A DNA stretch of 64,000 nt. It comes from Oxytricha trifallax. Lineage: Eukaryota; Ciliophora; Spirotrichea; Sporadotrichida; Oxytrichidae. This document shows, one piece after another, positions 37,040 through 50,675 of this stretch. The position numbers and the translations under genes were made by a program. How positions within the stretch are numbered: position 1 is the first letter of the stretch; every line of letters starts with the position of its first letter. The stretch covers positions 62,001-126,000 of the forward strand of contig ARYC01000423.1 in assembly GCA_000711775.1 (NCBI GenBank). The letters are read 5' to 3'. Below the pieces are notes generated by a model that had not been told where the DNA came from, searched no databases, and saw nothing but the letters and a program-made list of their open reading frames with translations.

Positions 37040-37206
37040 TCAAATATTATTATTGATAAAATAGATAAAAATAGGAAATTTAAGAAATAAAGTTTAATCA
37101 ATTATATATTAGTAATACTAACTGCCACTAAATACAAGAGGCATTAATCATATTTTGATTTAAATTTAAAGTAATTAATAAAATCTTAATTAAATATATA
37201 TATATT

Positions 37207-37251
37207 AGTGGTCTAGTGGTCTAGTGGTCTGGCCATAGTTTTTAGTGGTCT
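37207..37251. repeat. AGTGGTCT iterons in the left V1 terminus
   Basis: Three tandem copies of AGTGGTCT (37207-37230) and a fourth at 37244-37251 lie close to the gene. The right terminus has AGACCACT at 38769-38776 and a tandem pair at 38791-38806. Tandem 8-mers in the terminal repeats of a helicase-encoding element look like binding sites for its own replication protein. Confidence 0.65.
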
Positions 37252-37315
37252 ACCGGTAAGTATATTAATTAGTGTTAATAACTTAATTGCATTTTAAAAA
37301 GATAATGGAGACAAC

Positions 37316-38654
37316 ATGCCGGAGACCACAAACTCAGATATTCAGTTTACTGAGAGGCTACATTGACTTCATAACTGTGCGGAGGACTCATCAGGACAGT
37401 AATTGTAATGTTTCACAACCGCCACTAATTCTTCTTACAGGTATAGAAAGAGGGCAGCTCGGACTTCTGGAAGCAGTGCCAAAGCTCAATGACCAGTTAA
37501 ATTCCGGGGTTCAGTCACCTCGAGGTCTACACTGATCGCTCCAACTCAATGTACTACCTCTGAATTCGCTTCAAAACAGATTCTACCGGAGTCAACAAGT
37601 CATTCTTCACTGAAAAGAGACGCAAGGGTGCGGTAATAATGGCACAGCTAGAATTGACAGTCAAGCTTCTAGGTCATCAAACATTCGAGCAGTTTGCATA
37701 AGGAGTAGATGGATTAAAGCTTTTATACGGGCCATCTCAACACTACGAGCAGTTCATCGTCAAACAGAATGCTAAGCAGGAGAAGGAAATGTAGAAGCAG
37801 GAGCGCGTATCTAAAGGTGCTGTCGATGTAACGAATGACTATATGATCGAAAGGCTTTCATAGGGATCACAGTCAAAAGATGAGTACATTCGGAAAAATT
37901 CATCAGATGTACATTAGCTAGTAGCTATTGCAAAGGCATACAGCTCAATCAACTATGCCGATTAAAGTTATATAGAAATCCGGTGTCACCATTAAGGAGA
38001 GAGTACCAATAATTGCTTCTCTTTAAGAATACATGGCAGAACTAAAACAAACCGGCGATAAATCCAGTACCCCTAAGGATGCCGATCTGAAAACAATGGG
38101 TTATCTTCACATTCTGGATGTCCTCTATGAGCTACTTATCAAGCGCAAGAACAGTAAGATTCACAGCTTGTGGATATATGGGCCCACCAATACCGGGAAG
38201 ACAAAAATCACCCGCATCCTAGAAGAGATATTCGTGTGTGAACAATACGTGCAGTCGAATTCGCATTTTCATGTCCCCATGAAGCAGGGCAAGGCCGGAG
38301 AGCCACAGATTCTCATCGCAAACGAGATCAATTTTACGAAAGCATTTGGATCATCTGGGATAGCAGGGATGAAGCGGTTGATGGAGGGTGAAGTGGATGG
38401 CCATAGAGTAGAAGTACGGCGGCGTCGACTATAAGTACACGGGATGTTTCGTAGTAATCACATCTAACACTCTTCCCTTTGGCAAGATGGACCCCGAGGA
38501 TGCCAATGCATTTAAGTCCCGGTGCCTACTATGTGAATCAGAAATACCCACACAAAGCGGGGAGGAGGCATTCCCTTTGACCGCGCCGATGGTCGCCCGC
38601 TTCCTGAACGCAAGATTTCACTCCGATCAGAAAGAGAAGAAGGGGGACTAATGA
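37316..38654 (+). pseudogene. V1 protein: novel N-terminal domain plus SF3 helicase
   Basis: Superfamily 3 helicases are hexameric motors of small DNA viruses and plasmids. The C-terminal half shows Walker A GPTNTGKTK (about 38180), Walker B ILIANEIN, MKRLMEGEVDGH, then, after a frame change near 38400-38430, KYTGCFVVITSNTLPFGKMD with the SF3 motif C (TSN), ending at TGA 38652-38654. The N-terminal half (37363-37975) aligns in pieces with the V2 protein (YTDRSNSMYYL against YRDISTDQVYL) but has a TGA near 37561 and frame changes near 37360 and 37970. About 450 residues if whole. It is the decayed relative of the V2 gene. No HUH nuclease motif was found. Confidence 0.8.
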
Positions 38655-39149
38655 GGGAGTCAGACAGTGGTCAGAGCACAGCCGGAGAAATGACTAGTGA
38701 TACTGTGCAGTAATAAGTAGTCTACACATGCAATTAAGTTATTAAGACTAATTAATATACTTACCGGTAGACCACTAAAAACTAGTAGCCAGACCACTAG
38801 ACCACTAATTATATATATATTTAATTGATTTAATTAATTACTTTAAATTTAAATCAAAATATGATTAATGCCTCTTGTATTTAGTGGCAGTTAGTATTAC
38901 TAATATATAATTGATTAAACTTTATTTCTTAAATTTCCTATTTTTACCTATTTTATCAATATAATTCTTAAAAATTTCCATCAAAAATTTAAACTTATTT
39001 TTGATAGAGTGATTGGTTATTACAGGGCAATAAATGTAAAAATAAAATAGTTGATGATTCAAATCTATATCTTTAAATTGACTATTAAAGGACATAGACT
39101 TCTAATAAAAAAAATTAATTCTTTATAAAATTATTCACTTTTATTAAAT

Positions 39150-39180
39150 TATGATAATAATAATAATAATTAACTCACAT
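39150..39180. repeat. (TAA)n tract next to AACTCACATCTAGGG
   Basis: Minus-strand reading gives CTAGATGTGAGTTAATT followed by (ATT)n, like 16073-16105 and 59355-59385. It lies downstream of the decayed gene at 39373-40720. Confidence 0.5.
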
Positions 39181-39372
39181 CTAGGGCTCAGGGCCCTACG
39201 AGTATAATAATAATGTTAAAGATCAAGTCCTTTTAAAGTGTGACTAATCTTAATTTAATTCAAACTAAAACTTAATAAACTACAGAATTTTGTTAGCGTC
39301 TGAGTTTTTTGCATTTCTATAGTCGTCAAACACGACGAATTTTTGACATTTCAATTTTGTTTTTGGACTTAT

Positions 39373-40720
39373 TCAATAGTCTTCACAGTCGTCATCACTA
39401 CTGTCCTGGTAGTGACTTGAATAATTCCGCCAGTCTGAGTTATTTTCAATGTTAGGTGGGTTGCTTGGGGTGAGTTCTATCTCTCCTCCTTCAAATTGTT
39501 ATTCTTGTTTTATCTCTGTTCTTACATAAGTTAGGACCCTTATGTAATCTGAGTAGAGCTCTTTATAGATTTCCTTGTTTGGGTTGAATTAGAAGCTGTC
39601 TTTTCCGTAGACTTCTATTACTATGTTCTTCATGTGGGTCTCTTGATGTCCACTTAATTTTCCTCTAACTATGTGTTCAACATGTCTCCTGTAGGAGATA
39701 AGTGCATTTGAATTTTCTTATCTAGTGAATACCTTTTTCTTAGCTTCCAGATTTTTTGAGGAAGAATAGATATTTTTCAAGTTGTTTGAATGAATTAATA
39801 CCGAATTTGTTTTTGTATCTTTTTCGTTCTTATTCAGTCATGTAAATGGAAGACTTAGTGTTCTAGGTTTTAAAGTAAAGAATTTGTTCAAGTTATGGTC
39901 CCTAAGGGACTAACTGCTTGAGTTGTTTCTTTGTTAGAGTCTTATTACTGGCAATAGTAACTAGGTTAGTTGAGATGATTATTTCTCCTCTTCTTGTTCA
40001 TGTTTGGTGTTTGATATTTACTTGACTTCTTAAATGACAGTATTTGAAAGATTTTTGATTAAGTTGAGGGTTGAGTATGTGTCTCTTCATCAATTTGTAC
40101 TAGTACATCATCAAGGGTGAGTCATGAGTAGTCGGCATCACTCTGTCCCGCTCTAGGATATAGTGTACTATTGAACTATGTCTCTGATCAGATTCTGATT
40201 AGGGTGCTTTGGCCAGAATTTTGTATGGTCGGAAGATACCGATCTGTGACGTGGTTACCTCTAAAGGGTACTAGCTAGATCAAGGTTTGTGCAATTGAAT
40301 AGGAGATATCTGAGATTTCTGAAAATGAGCGGTTTGGTTGAAGAGCCATTTTATATGCTTCCTTTGAGATCTTCATGGTTTTTTTAAGTAATTAAAGTGA
40401 GAGCTGGCTTTTTAGTTTCCAGGTTGTAAGGAAGTTAATGATTTGCCCTGAGGCTGCTTGCTAAGAGCTAGATTCGTTGCTCAAAAAGACTTAAGATGTT
40501 TTAAAGCTGAGAAGCAAATACCATGTTCTGAGAATGAATGTTCTTTTTCTTTTGCTAAGTCTAGCAACTATCCCCGAATTCTATAGTTTTCTATAGATGA
40601 GTTGGTTCGCCTTAAACGAGATCAGTACCATTGGTTAAGATTGGTACAGCTGATATATGGAGTAGCTCAGTTTGTTTAGGTCAGTTTTCATTTGTGACGA
40701 GTTGGGTGGGAATTTAGGTA
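39373..40720 (-). pseudogene. Decayed gene ending in an acidic tail
   Basis: The last 115 codons (about 39715-39373) read cleanly: YRRHVEHIVRGKLSGHQETH, NKEIYKELYSDYIRVLTYVR, then an acidic end DSSDDDCEDY and TGA 39373-39375. Upstream, in a shifted frame, come YMTEQERKRYKNKFGINSF and QLEKYLFFLKKSGSQEKGI (39850-39720), and SSIVHYILERDRVMPTTHDS further up. It is broken by at least two frame changes and one TGA. It sits between V1 and an AT-rich gap, with the (ATT)n tract beyond its stop. No family was recognised. It may be the coding part of a tailed retroelement or simply a dead gene. Confidence 0.5.
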
Positions 40721-43700
40721 TGTTCCTTTTAATTCCGTTTTAATTTATTTTTTTTTAATTGTAAATGATAAAGTTTTCCTTTTCATATGCAAAAAAAATA
40801 AAATTTGAATAACTTAAGCTAAATTTATGTTTAGGTTAGCTATATTATACTCTTCAATGAATGCATAAATTGTTTGAAATTAAGAAAACATGTATTTAAT
40901 TTATTCCATTAACTATTTCTTTATATATATATTTTTACTACTTTAGCCTCTTAATGTAGCATTTTCTGTTGTAAATTTAATAATTGCATGTTAATTCAAG
41001 GCTTTTAACTTCCAATAAAGTTGAAGTTTAATTATTGCATTTGTTCTATAAAGAGTTCTAAAAATATTCATAAAGAGAATATAAATATTATTATTTAATT
41101 ATCTATAAAATTGCTCCAAATTTTATCTACTTGTGATTAATGCTGCGTAAATATTTTTTGTTACTTAACAAGACCCCTGATAAAATAGCACATCAAATAT
41201 TTATATATTTTAATGTGATATAGTATCAATAATTAATATGCCAACCTTCAAATCCAAACATCCTGTTCCATGCATACACTTAATGATTTCCTTCATAGGC
41301 AACACAGATGATATACTGGTAAAAATGAATAAGAATCAAAATCTACAATGCAGTGAGTAGTTGAAGGATATCAAGTAAATAAATCCAAATATTGATTCTT
41401 GTAATAATAATAATTTAAAGTAACATTACTAAAATCTATATTTATTACATTGCTATATTGAAAAAGTATATTCATGAACTATGTTATCTTACAATTTTGT
41501 TTTCGCAGCTTAAATTTTTCTCTAAAACTGAATTTTAAATTTTTTTTGTGTGGATTAATTGTATCATAGCCTTTTGATAGTCTACAAATTTATAATTATT
41601 TAAGTTTTTCTAAAAATAATAATAAAGTGGATAATATCTTTTTACTTGTTTTCCTTAGATTTTCTGACCTATCTGCATATATGTGTATTGTATTTTTAAC
41701 TCTTTACATTTTTTTGTGATTCACTGAGCAATATCAATATACCTCTTGTAAAATGATAAGCTCTATTAACTTATTTGCTAATTAAGGAATTGCAAATAAT
41801 ATAATTTACTTTTACCAAACTTATATTGCTAATATTGATGGAAATTTAAGTAACTTTACTTATTCACATGATTTTTATAACATACTAGAATTTTTATAAA
41901 TTTGATGAATTTTTCAAAGTATTAAATTTATAAACTGTAACTATTTAATTTTAAAACGGATATTTATTTTCTTTTTTTCAGTTAAAATGCATTAATAACT
42001 TAGAGCATTGTTAATAGATGCCTATAATTTGCTGAATAAAATTAGTTTATACTTTAAATCAACTTTTTTATATAAGGGTTTACAGGAGAATTTACTTATA
42101 TAAATTTAAATAAAAAGATAGAAAAATTAATATAAAATTATATTAAATTTATGTTTTTTTAAAAGTATAATATCAACCACTAAATTTAAACAGAGCTACT
42201 TAATCAAAATTAAAATTATTAATTATTAAGTTAAAAAGAAATGATATAAACAAAATCGCTTATTAAGCTAATAATTATATTATTATTAAAATTATTCATA
42301 TCATTTAATGATAGTTTTTTTGATAAAAAATGTTATTCTAATAATAATTTTAAACATATTGTTCAGTTGAGATTTAAAATTGTAAAAGAAACAATTAAAA
42401 ATTGATAAATATATTACATAAAAATATAATTTATGCAAAAGGATAAAAATCAAATAAAAAAACATAATAATAAGTTTTGTCACATTTAGAATATGATGCC
42501 TGAGACTTTTATGAATAATAAAATATTAACCAGAATGGAGATGATATTAATATATAAAATGAATTTCTTAAGAAATTTAAACCTCTTTAAAAAAGATTAA
42601 TTAAAGAGATTTATCCAATATTGACATATAATAATAAATTAAAAAAATATTATTTGAAAAAATTTGAAAATAAAACAATTTTTTTAGGACATGCTTGCTT
42701 AATAGATGAATGATAATTAAAGAGATTTCACAGTATTTGAAGACATAGGAATACAATTTGCGAAATATAATTGGACAAAGACCATTTTCTAAACTACATC
42801 CGTTAGACAACAACTCTTATAAAAATTATGGGATAAATAAAAAAAATCATATTTTCAAAAATACACAACAAATCTATTAAAATCTACCTATGAAATCTAT
42901 CATAATTTCCTCATCTCTGCTGGTATAAAGTTAAAACATCGAGTAATGTAGTTTACAGGATAACTTTTAAAGTAGAAAAAAAATGGAAAAATCAATAGAT
43001 ATTAGCGTCAACTTCAACCCTTAATTTCAATTGTAGTATAACAATAATGACATGTAATTTTTCTTATACCAGGGAAACTCAAAGTCACAAACATAACATC
43101 TTGCTTCCTCAATTTTCACTTCCATCTATTTTTTTTTTTAAAAGTCACGCAGCAATTTACGTTATAAAAAAGATTTAATGCTAAAATCAGCTAAATTTGA
43201 ATATTCTTCTAAATGACCCCAATAACCTTGAGCAAAAGTCTAAATAGATAGTAAAAATACAGTATTAATAAAAAATTTGGAGCATTTTTTAGCCGTAAAT
43301 TTAAGTTTTAAAATTATAAAAAATAAAATGAAAACTCGATGTTATTATGTGTAAACATTGTAATTTTTTTAAGATTATTTATATAAACTAATAAAGTGGC
43401 TCTTCAAACCTCAAACAATAATAATGCATTAATTTTAACTTCCTCCATCACCCACCCCTTCAACTGTAGATCCTACTTTTTAAATAACACAAGATCTTCT
43501 CTAAAATATACTTTTCATCATATTGCAGGGACAGTTATCTAAATCTCTGCAGTTACTTGACTATGTTTCTAGTTATTTAGACCTCTAAAAAAGCACGAAT
43601 ATTTTATTAGAATTGATTTATCTTTAAAAAGCCCAAAGATAAAGGCAAAAAATAGCAGTTTTTAAATTTCTTTAGAACAACCTTAAACATTTATTTTTGC

Positions 43701-44090
43701 GTTTTAAAGGGCTTCAATAGATTGTCACAGAAATTCATGAGGTTACCTGGAATTAAGCAAATCCACTTTATTAAGGTTCCTGAACAAGTATGTAACATAG
43801 AAACACTAGATATATAGTTATTTTTAAATTAATAGGGAGTCATTTGGTCCATTTTGGACTATTATTAAATTTGTTATGGACCAAATTTTTCCTCTCCAAT
43901 TTGCTGTATTGAATTCATACTACCAAAAACACCAAAAATTATCTATTCTGCTAATACAGATATCTTTGAGAACGAAAAGCAAATCACAATCAATTTTTCT
44001 TTAAAACGAGAAATTTTAGAGGCATTTGGATTCTTAATGATCTTGATATTAAGATAATGATGTTTAGGGTTCCCTTATTAACCAAGTACA
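40721..44090. other. AT-rich DNA with degenerate repeats, no gene seen
   Basis: No coding frame is convincing. Two segments (43001-43140 and about 43541-43860) recur in similar form near 55440-55580 and 54430-55000. Confidence 0.5.
43001..43860. repeat. Degenerate repeats shared with 54430-55600
   Basis: A block around ATGACATGTAATTTTT and GAAACTCAAAGTCAC (43040-43100) recurs at 55470-55520. A second block, with TTATTTAGACCTC, CACAGAAATTCATGAGGT and AGATATATAGTTATTTT, recurs at about 54430-54780 and partly again at 54780-55000, so the right-hand side contains loose tandem units of about 355 bp. All are in the same orientation. They look like remnants of a satellite-like family. Confidence 0.5.
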
Positions 44091-44094
44091 ATCG

Positions 44095-45160
44095 ATTAAG
44101 AGAAATTCTTTAAATAAAATGCAAACTAATTATTCAAATAACTAAATGCCTCTAGTTATATGAGTTCTCAGTTAAAAATATGTCAAAATTTAGACAACTG
44201 CCTTATATTTAACACAAATCTAAATATAAATTTAAATTTGATTAAGAAATAAAACATTGAGGCAATTTAATTATTTTATTTTAATAATTTTTCTAATTTT
44301 CCAGAATTTGACATATCTTTAGGATGTCTTCAAGAAGAGTTATAGCAACTATAAATTTACAAAATTTATCTCGAGAGTTATTAGAAATTATGTAAATCTT
44401 AACTTGCTGATAGCACTTAACAGCAAATAAATATTCAGATCCTAAATTCAATTTTATTCGAAGTTACTCTAAATGTGATATTATTTAAAATACTAAAGTA
44501 ATAGAACTATTCCTTAAAAAAGTAATTTATCAAGATGCTAAGTTCATCAAACAAGAGATATCATAAAAATATCTCAAAATACTTGCGAGACTGCTTTCCA
44601 ATTGATAAATCTCATTTTCGGCATTAATCCTCATCTTTAAAAATATAGAGAGGCTCGAGCTAATCAAAACTATAAAAATACCACAACTAACAGGATAAGC
44701 TTAAAGGCGAATGAGCCAGATTTAAATTTAATAAGACTAACAACAATTAAAACTATTGCCTTAAAACAAGCCACAAGTAGTTACTTGAATTGAGACTTTA
44801 TTTATGTTTAGACTTACTAATTTTTTAAGCCCATTTTTAACTCTATTTTTCAGTAGCACATAAAAGAATTAATAGTTTAAATACATAAATCAGGCAAATT
44901 AATGGTATTTTCAAACAAACAGGAAGCTAAGAGAGAGAGATAAAATTTGGATATTTAAATAGCATAATAGTAGTTGTAGAACTGTCCCACTTAGTACTAA
45001 TGATCCAGGTACTAGAAATTCAAACATTAAAACTCTCAAAGAAGTTTAATCAAATGCGAAAGATAAATTAAGACAGCTTCTTCATCCAATTCTATGTTAA
45101 GAATAACAATCAAATGACATTCTTATAAATAAGAGTAAGTATAGAAAAAATTCGTTATCA
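44095..45160. repeat. Left arm of a 1.1-kb inverted repeat
   Basis: Blocks such as AAACTAATTATTCAAATAA, GACAACTGCCTTATATTTAA and TAAATTAAGACAGCTTCTTC recur inverted and in reverse order at 53190-54315. Similarity is interrupted by indels. The arms enclose about 8 kb including element V2. This could be the long termini of a large mobile element. Confidence 0.65.
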
Positions 45161-48100
45161 AACTATTAAATATAACATCCTTTGACAAGGTCAATGCCAA
45201 AGACAGCTAATAAGATAATTATTAAAAGCAGCCGTATCAAGTTCTATTTTAAATTCAATAATATTAACATTTGTTAACTACAGCAACGGAATCAATAAGA
45301 AAACAACTAATAGTAAAGTGGCTTGAATTTCTCGAAATCAGTATACTTTATTAAAATGATAATACTTCTTATTAAAGGTACTAGAATTTTTAAGATAGCT
45401 CATATACCTTAACCTTTCAATAATGATTAAATCTTCACACAAAGACAATAATCAATAGTAAAAATAAGGAAATCATAAATTAATGTTTAAAACACCTTCA
45501 AGTAGCCTAGCTAAGAGGGAACCATAAACTATAGTCTATCAATAGATTAGAGAAGACACTTATTCTTTAAGAAAGAATATCTAAAGTTAGTTCTGAAAGT
45601 TTAGGTAAATACACAACAATTTCACTAATAGTGCCACAAATCTGAATAGTGTTCAATACAAAGACAGGTTAGTAGTTCAAATTTAGTGAAAATATCATAA
45701 TAACTAATTTTATAAAATATTATTCATAGTCTAAGAACACCAAGTAGAATTAACCTCATTAGTATCTGACCTTCCAGAAAGAGTCATTATAAATTAAACA
45801 TAGCTTGATTTAAGAGAAAGAAAAATGTGAGATTTTCTATACTTGAGATAACAAAATGAATTTTACAAAGGTTGAAAATAAGCGAAAGCCATAATAAACA
45901 AAACTAAAGAAATAAAGACAGAAATAACAGTTGGCAAGATTATGATTTTAATTTTGAGTTAAATAGCATTAACAGAGAATAATGATGGTGTCAAGGATTT
46001 TGAATTGTTGTGACTTAATAGAAAAAATATAATATTTCTTTATTGAATTATTATGAATTTAAAATAGATAAAACTTATACTCTACTAATTTATCAAATTA
46101 CATATTAAAGATAACACTTAAATTGTATTGGTATTAATGCTTAGTGTAAGGAATCGAATTAATTAAGGCTTTAGATATAAAGTTTAGTTTTAGTAATTTC
46201 GCTACATAAATGAGATATTTTCTATATTTCTTTATGCTTTGAATCATAATTTGAAATGTTAGTTGAATTGATTTATTAAATCAAGATTTTTGAGTTTCTT
46301 TTATGGTCATTGAGAAAAAATTTTAAATCACGAAACTGTTCATTATCTCAAACCGGTCGTTATTAAAACTCAGATAGATCGAATTCTAAAAAATTAAAAT
46401 TTTCTTAAGATAATTTAATTAGCGATGAGGAACTATGTGTAAATGCTTTTTAATTTTAGAATGTGGATATTTTTTACAAGCTTTTTTAGGTATAGATAAA
46501 GTAGAGCCTGCACCAGTTTTAATTTTTTGCTCAATTAATTATTTTCAATATATTCCTTGTTTTTATATCTATAATTTAATGAACATTATCTAGAAAAGTC
46601 TATTCAGCAAAATTTATATCGTCTGTTAAGTTTTAAGTTTCATTTTATTACATTTTTAAATCTCGAAAGATCATCTTTCTATAGATTGTTTACGATCCCT
46701 TAGAATTGAATTTTTATAATTTATAAACCTGACTTGAGACTAAATGATAATTATCATAGAATTATTTTGTCATTTTAGCCTTTTTTGGAAGAGACTTTGA
46801 GTTATCTTATCTCTTTGATACTCTTCCAGACACAACAGTTTTTTTTATATGTTTTTTACTTTCAAATTCTTTAATCTCTTTTCTAATGCCCAATAAATCC
46901 ATTAGAAGGTTGGAACTTTTTGACTCAAATTATTTATTCATTATTTTCTCATTTCGTATATTTCCTTAAAAGTATTCAGCTGTTCTAATGTTTGAAAGTG
47001 CTTGTTTACTTTAATTTTTTTAACTAAAAGATCTTTCTAATTCCCAATAATTTAACAATACTTCTTTTTATTCACAAATATAAGTATAAACTTGCCTTGT
47101 CTGCTATAAAGTTCTTTGAACGAAACTTATAATTTAGATTTAATAATAATGCTCAGAATTTTCAATTAGTAAAAAAAGCGTGTTATTATGCTTATAATAC
47201 CTAAATGAAATTAATTGAGGTATTCTGGTGACGGTTTGAAAATTTTGATTTTTTAACTTGATTTTAAAGTTATTAAAATTTATCATTACCTTCAGCATCT
47301 ATTTGTGTCGCTCATAATTTTATTTGTTTAAACTTGCAAATTCAACATAAATTAATAGTTTCTAGCCATAAATAATTAAGATTCTCTTAATGTGTTATTC
47401 ATTAATCATAAAATACTTTTATTCTACTAAATTTTCAAAGAATTTTAGGAAACTCAAACTTTGCCATTAATTCCTTTCTCTTCATTGATCATCTGAATTA
47501 AATTCTTATTCTCTTAGTTTATAATATTTTTATAAATCTTGATTTCAAGAAGATAAGCTGAGTAAAATTTGGCTTGAGATTCAGAAAAATTTAATACAAA
47601 AAGTTTTTTTATTGTAGAGTATATTTTACTTTGCTGAGAATAAAATATGAGTAGGTTTAAACTTAAATTACTGGAAATTAGTCTAAATTTTTTTCATTAA
47701 ATGTGAAAAATCTTTGATAAATCAATTGATTTACTGAGTGATTTGCATATTTAATTAATTAAAGATTTTAATTTAATCTTTATCTTTAGATATAAAAGCT
47801 CTTTTTTTTTGGCATCTTCATAATTTTGTAAATATTATTTTACGCTGCTATTAATGTAATTAACTATTAAATTAAAAAAATTCTAAAAAATTTCAGATAT
47901 TCCTAGTCTTAAATATATTGAAATAAAAAATGCTTTAATAGTTAGAAGTTATGTGAAATATCTTTTTATTTAAAAGTCACATAGATCAATTAAGATACGA
48001 AGATTGGGGTAATGAACAATTAAATGAAAAATAAATTATTATTGGCATATAATTATAATGTTTGAGATATTTATTAAAACTATTGGCTAGATTAATTGTC

Positions 48101-50262
48101 CTTACAAAATAAACCAATCAGGGTGTGTACATTTTATTTTAGCCTAATTATAATTAATATTAGCCAATAATTATTAATTTTTCATTTAATTGTTCATAAC
48201 CCCAATCTTTGCGTCTTAATTGATCTATGGGGTTTTATATTAATTTTTATCTAACTCTTTTATTGCTTACAAATAATTTTAATCAAGCCTTTTAATAAAT
48301 CATATGTTTATTTGAAAAAGTTGTATTAATAACTATTATTAATCTCATTTTTATGTTAATCTAGTTCCTTGATTGTAAGACCCTGAATAACTCATTTGAT
48401 CAATCATATCAAGTTCTCTATTTATGAGAGAGCTAATTTAAATATGCAGTTAAAGTTAGTAAATTAAAGCAATTAAATGAACTTTATACGAATCAAGTAT
48501 AAATTTATGTGTTATTCTAAGAGGTCACATTCATAATCTACGGCGTCAATCATTGTACTTACAGATTAAATGAATTTAATTACAGAATAGTAAATCTGTC
48601 TAAATTTGAGTGGCAATCTTTTTCTTTCATAGAATTATTAATTTCCTCAAAGTCAAAGAATATTAAAAAAATTCAATCTTGAAACATTTTTAGGTATCAA
48701 TTAATTTTCTGGGGTTTCTAGTTAAATCACTTTTTTTGCCCTGACTTATTTGATTTTCAATACCAATTAGCTTACAATCCTACCAATTTCAAGTATTATT
48801 TATTTGATCTTTAACTAATGTCAAAGATTTTAAATTTCCTTTTTAAATTTAAAAATATTAGTGACCCTCCGAGTCACTATCAAAAGATTCGAGGTGTAAA
48901 GTGTTTCTGGAGTTGCCATCTCCGGATTAAACATAAAAGTTACTCTTGTCCAATTCATTATCAAGGTTTATATTCAATTCATAGATAGTTTGAGTTCTTT
49001 TTAGGTTTGAAACTTGATAATGACTATTGTTTTAATTTAATTTGAATAACCATTAATTCTTACTTCGAGTATCTTTGACTTTGATCTACGCTTTTAAATT
49101 GATCGATTTTCGTTAAAAATAGAATCTGCAAAGACAATCAGCTATTTATTTCTGGTTTTTCTATTTTGAAGTTATATTTCTGATTGTAAAAAAACTAAAA
49201 TATTTATATCTATTATTTGATACTGCCCTCACATCTATAATATAGATAGAGTTTATTAAGCTTAATCAGTATATTCCTAAGTGTTTCATCAACCTCTTAA
49301 TCATCTGAATTACTTTATCGTTAAAAATTCACTTTTTAGTTAGATTGAATAAACTTTTAATTATAAGCGAAATTTGCTAATAACCTGAACTTTGTTCTTA
49401 ATTCCATCGCATAGAGTACTTATTATAATTTTTAATTTTGAAGCTGAAATTATAAAAGAGTTGGAAGAAAGTTTCAATGGATATTTTTGTTTCTTGTAAT
49501 TGAACTTGCTGTTTACTTATGGTTTAAAATTATATTTCTAGTTTTTATTTAATAATCATAATAAAAAATGACTTAATTTGTTTAAATAATGACAAGCGAA
49601 ATAAAGATTTAATAAATGTTTTTATCTTAAATTTGAGAGTTTATAAATTTATTGCTCATCTTAATTTAGTAAGCAGTAATTTCAGTGGTTATTATTAAAA
49701 ATTACATTGAATATAAATATAAAAAATTATCATTTCATAGACTCATACAAACTCTTACAAACTTTTAAAAATTATTAAATCAAAGAATATAATCTTCCAT
49801 TTATTCAATTTAATTTTCTATTTTGATATTCAATAGACTATTAAGGAATATAACTTTTCTCAAAAGTTAGTTTGAGGTAGTTATACCTTTAATTCAATGT
49901 AGCTTAAATTTCTTTTTTGAGATTATCATTAAAAGTTTTAAATTTCAAATAAAAAAAGAAATTTTAATACATGAATAGATCAGAAAATTCCTAAAAACCA
50001 TAACTTCAAATCATAAATATTTTCTGAGTATAAAATACTTATATTAAGGCTTCAATTAAGTATATCTATTGCTAATGATTACTATTGCTAAAATTTTTTT
50101 CTAAATTTAAATGAAAATTGTATCTTGACTTTTATTATGACTTTTATACACTTTACTTAATTTTTAATAAATAGTTTAATTCAAGGCCTTGACTTAATTG
50201 ATTAATTAGGTATAATAAATAAACTTATTTTTATATAAAAATTACAGTCTTTATCATTTATT
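45161..50262. other. AT-rich DNA between the inverted-repeat arm and V2
   Basis: Mostly A/T-rich. Some parts (46400-47100, 48840-49450) are less extreme and may hold decayed genes, but no frame on either strand could be followed. One small inverted-repeat element lies at 47981-48228. Confidence 0.4.
47981..48228. mobile_element. 248-bp palindromic element
   Basis: The left arm ATAGATCAATTAAG, GAAGATTGGGGT and GAACAATTAAATGAAAAAT is inverted at 48150-48228, around a centre near 48090-48130. It is non-coding and MITE-like. No target duplication was found. Confidence 0.7.
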
Positions 50263-50448
50263 ATTGTTAAAATATAATTGATTTGGGAAAATTCAAATTT
50301 ATAAATCTAAATCAATTTAACTGTAGGTGTAACAGCCACTAATTTGCGAAGCTTTTAATCGTAATTTGATTTATGTTGATCTACTTTAGTAGCAGTTTAA
50401 ATTTAAATGTTTAGTGATCTAATTTAAAAAAAGTGGAAAGTTTTTTTT

Positions 50449-50600
50449 GTACCATTGGTACATTGGCTCACGAATTCCTCACATTGGTGCCCTACAAACA
50501 TGGGAGCTTCTCAATGTACCAATCTAAAACGGTACAATATATTAGGGCGTACTGATCTAGTTTTAATGTACCAATGTACCATTTGGACATTGAAAAGTTT
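50449..50600. repeat. GTACCA/TGGTAC palindromic repeats in the V2 terminus
   Basis: GTACCATTGGTACATTGG (50449-50466), AATGTACCAAT (about 50512), CGGTACAAT (about 50530) and AATGTACCAATGTACCATT (about 50566-50584) repeat a GTACCAAT core in both orientations. The mirror set is present in the right arm near 52190-52345. They are candidate binding sites for the element's replication protein. Confidence 0.6.
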
Positions 50601-50675
50601 TTGTTTTTTTTAATCGGAACATTGTGAAAAGTGGTATATTTAATTATTAAAGCAATTAATTAGATAAAGTGCGGT

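Larger units (their letters stand above)
37053..38959. mobile_element. Element V1: TA-flanked, 230-240-bp inverted termini, SF3 helicase gene
   Basis: The termini TTGATAAAATAGATAAA and their inverted copy (…CTATTTTATCAA) are bounded by TA on both sides (37051-37052 and 38960-38961). The arms span 37053-37292 and 38728-38959 and are almost identical apart from one extra 8-bp repeat on the left and a few base changes. Inside lies one gene, richer in G and C than everything around it. The ends share the pattern TTG-x-TAAAATA with V2. Long termini with internal iterons plus a replicative helicase suggest a linear virus-like or plasmid-like replicon that has entered the germline. Confidence 0.85.
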
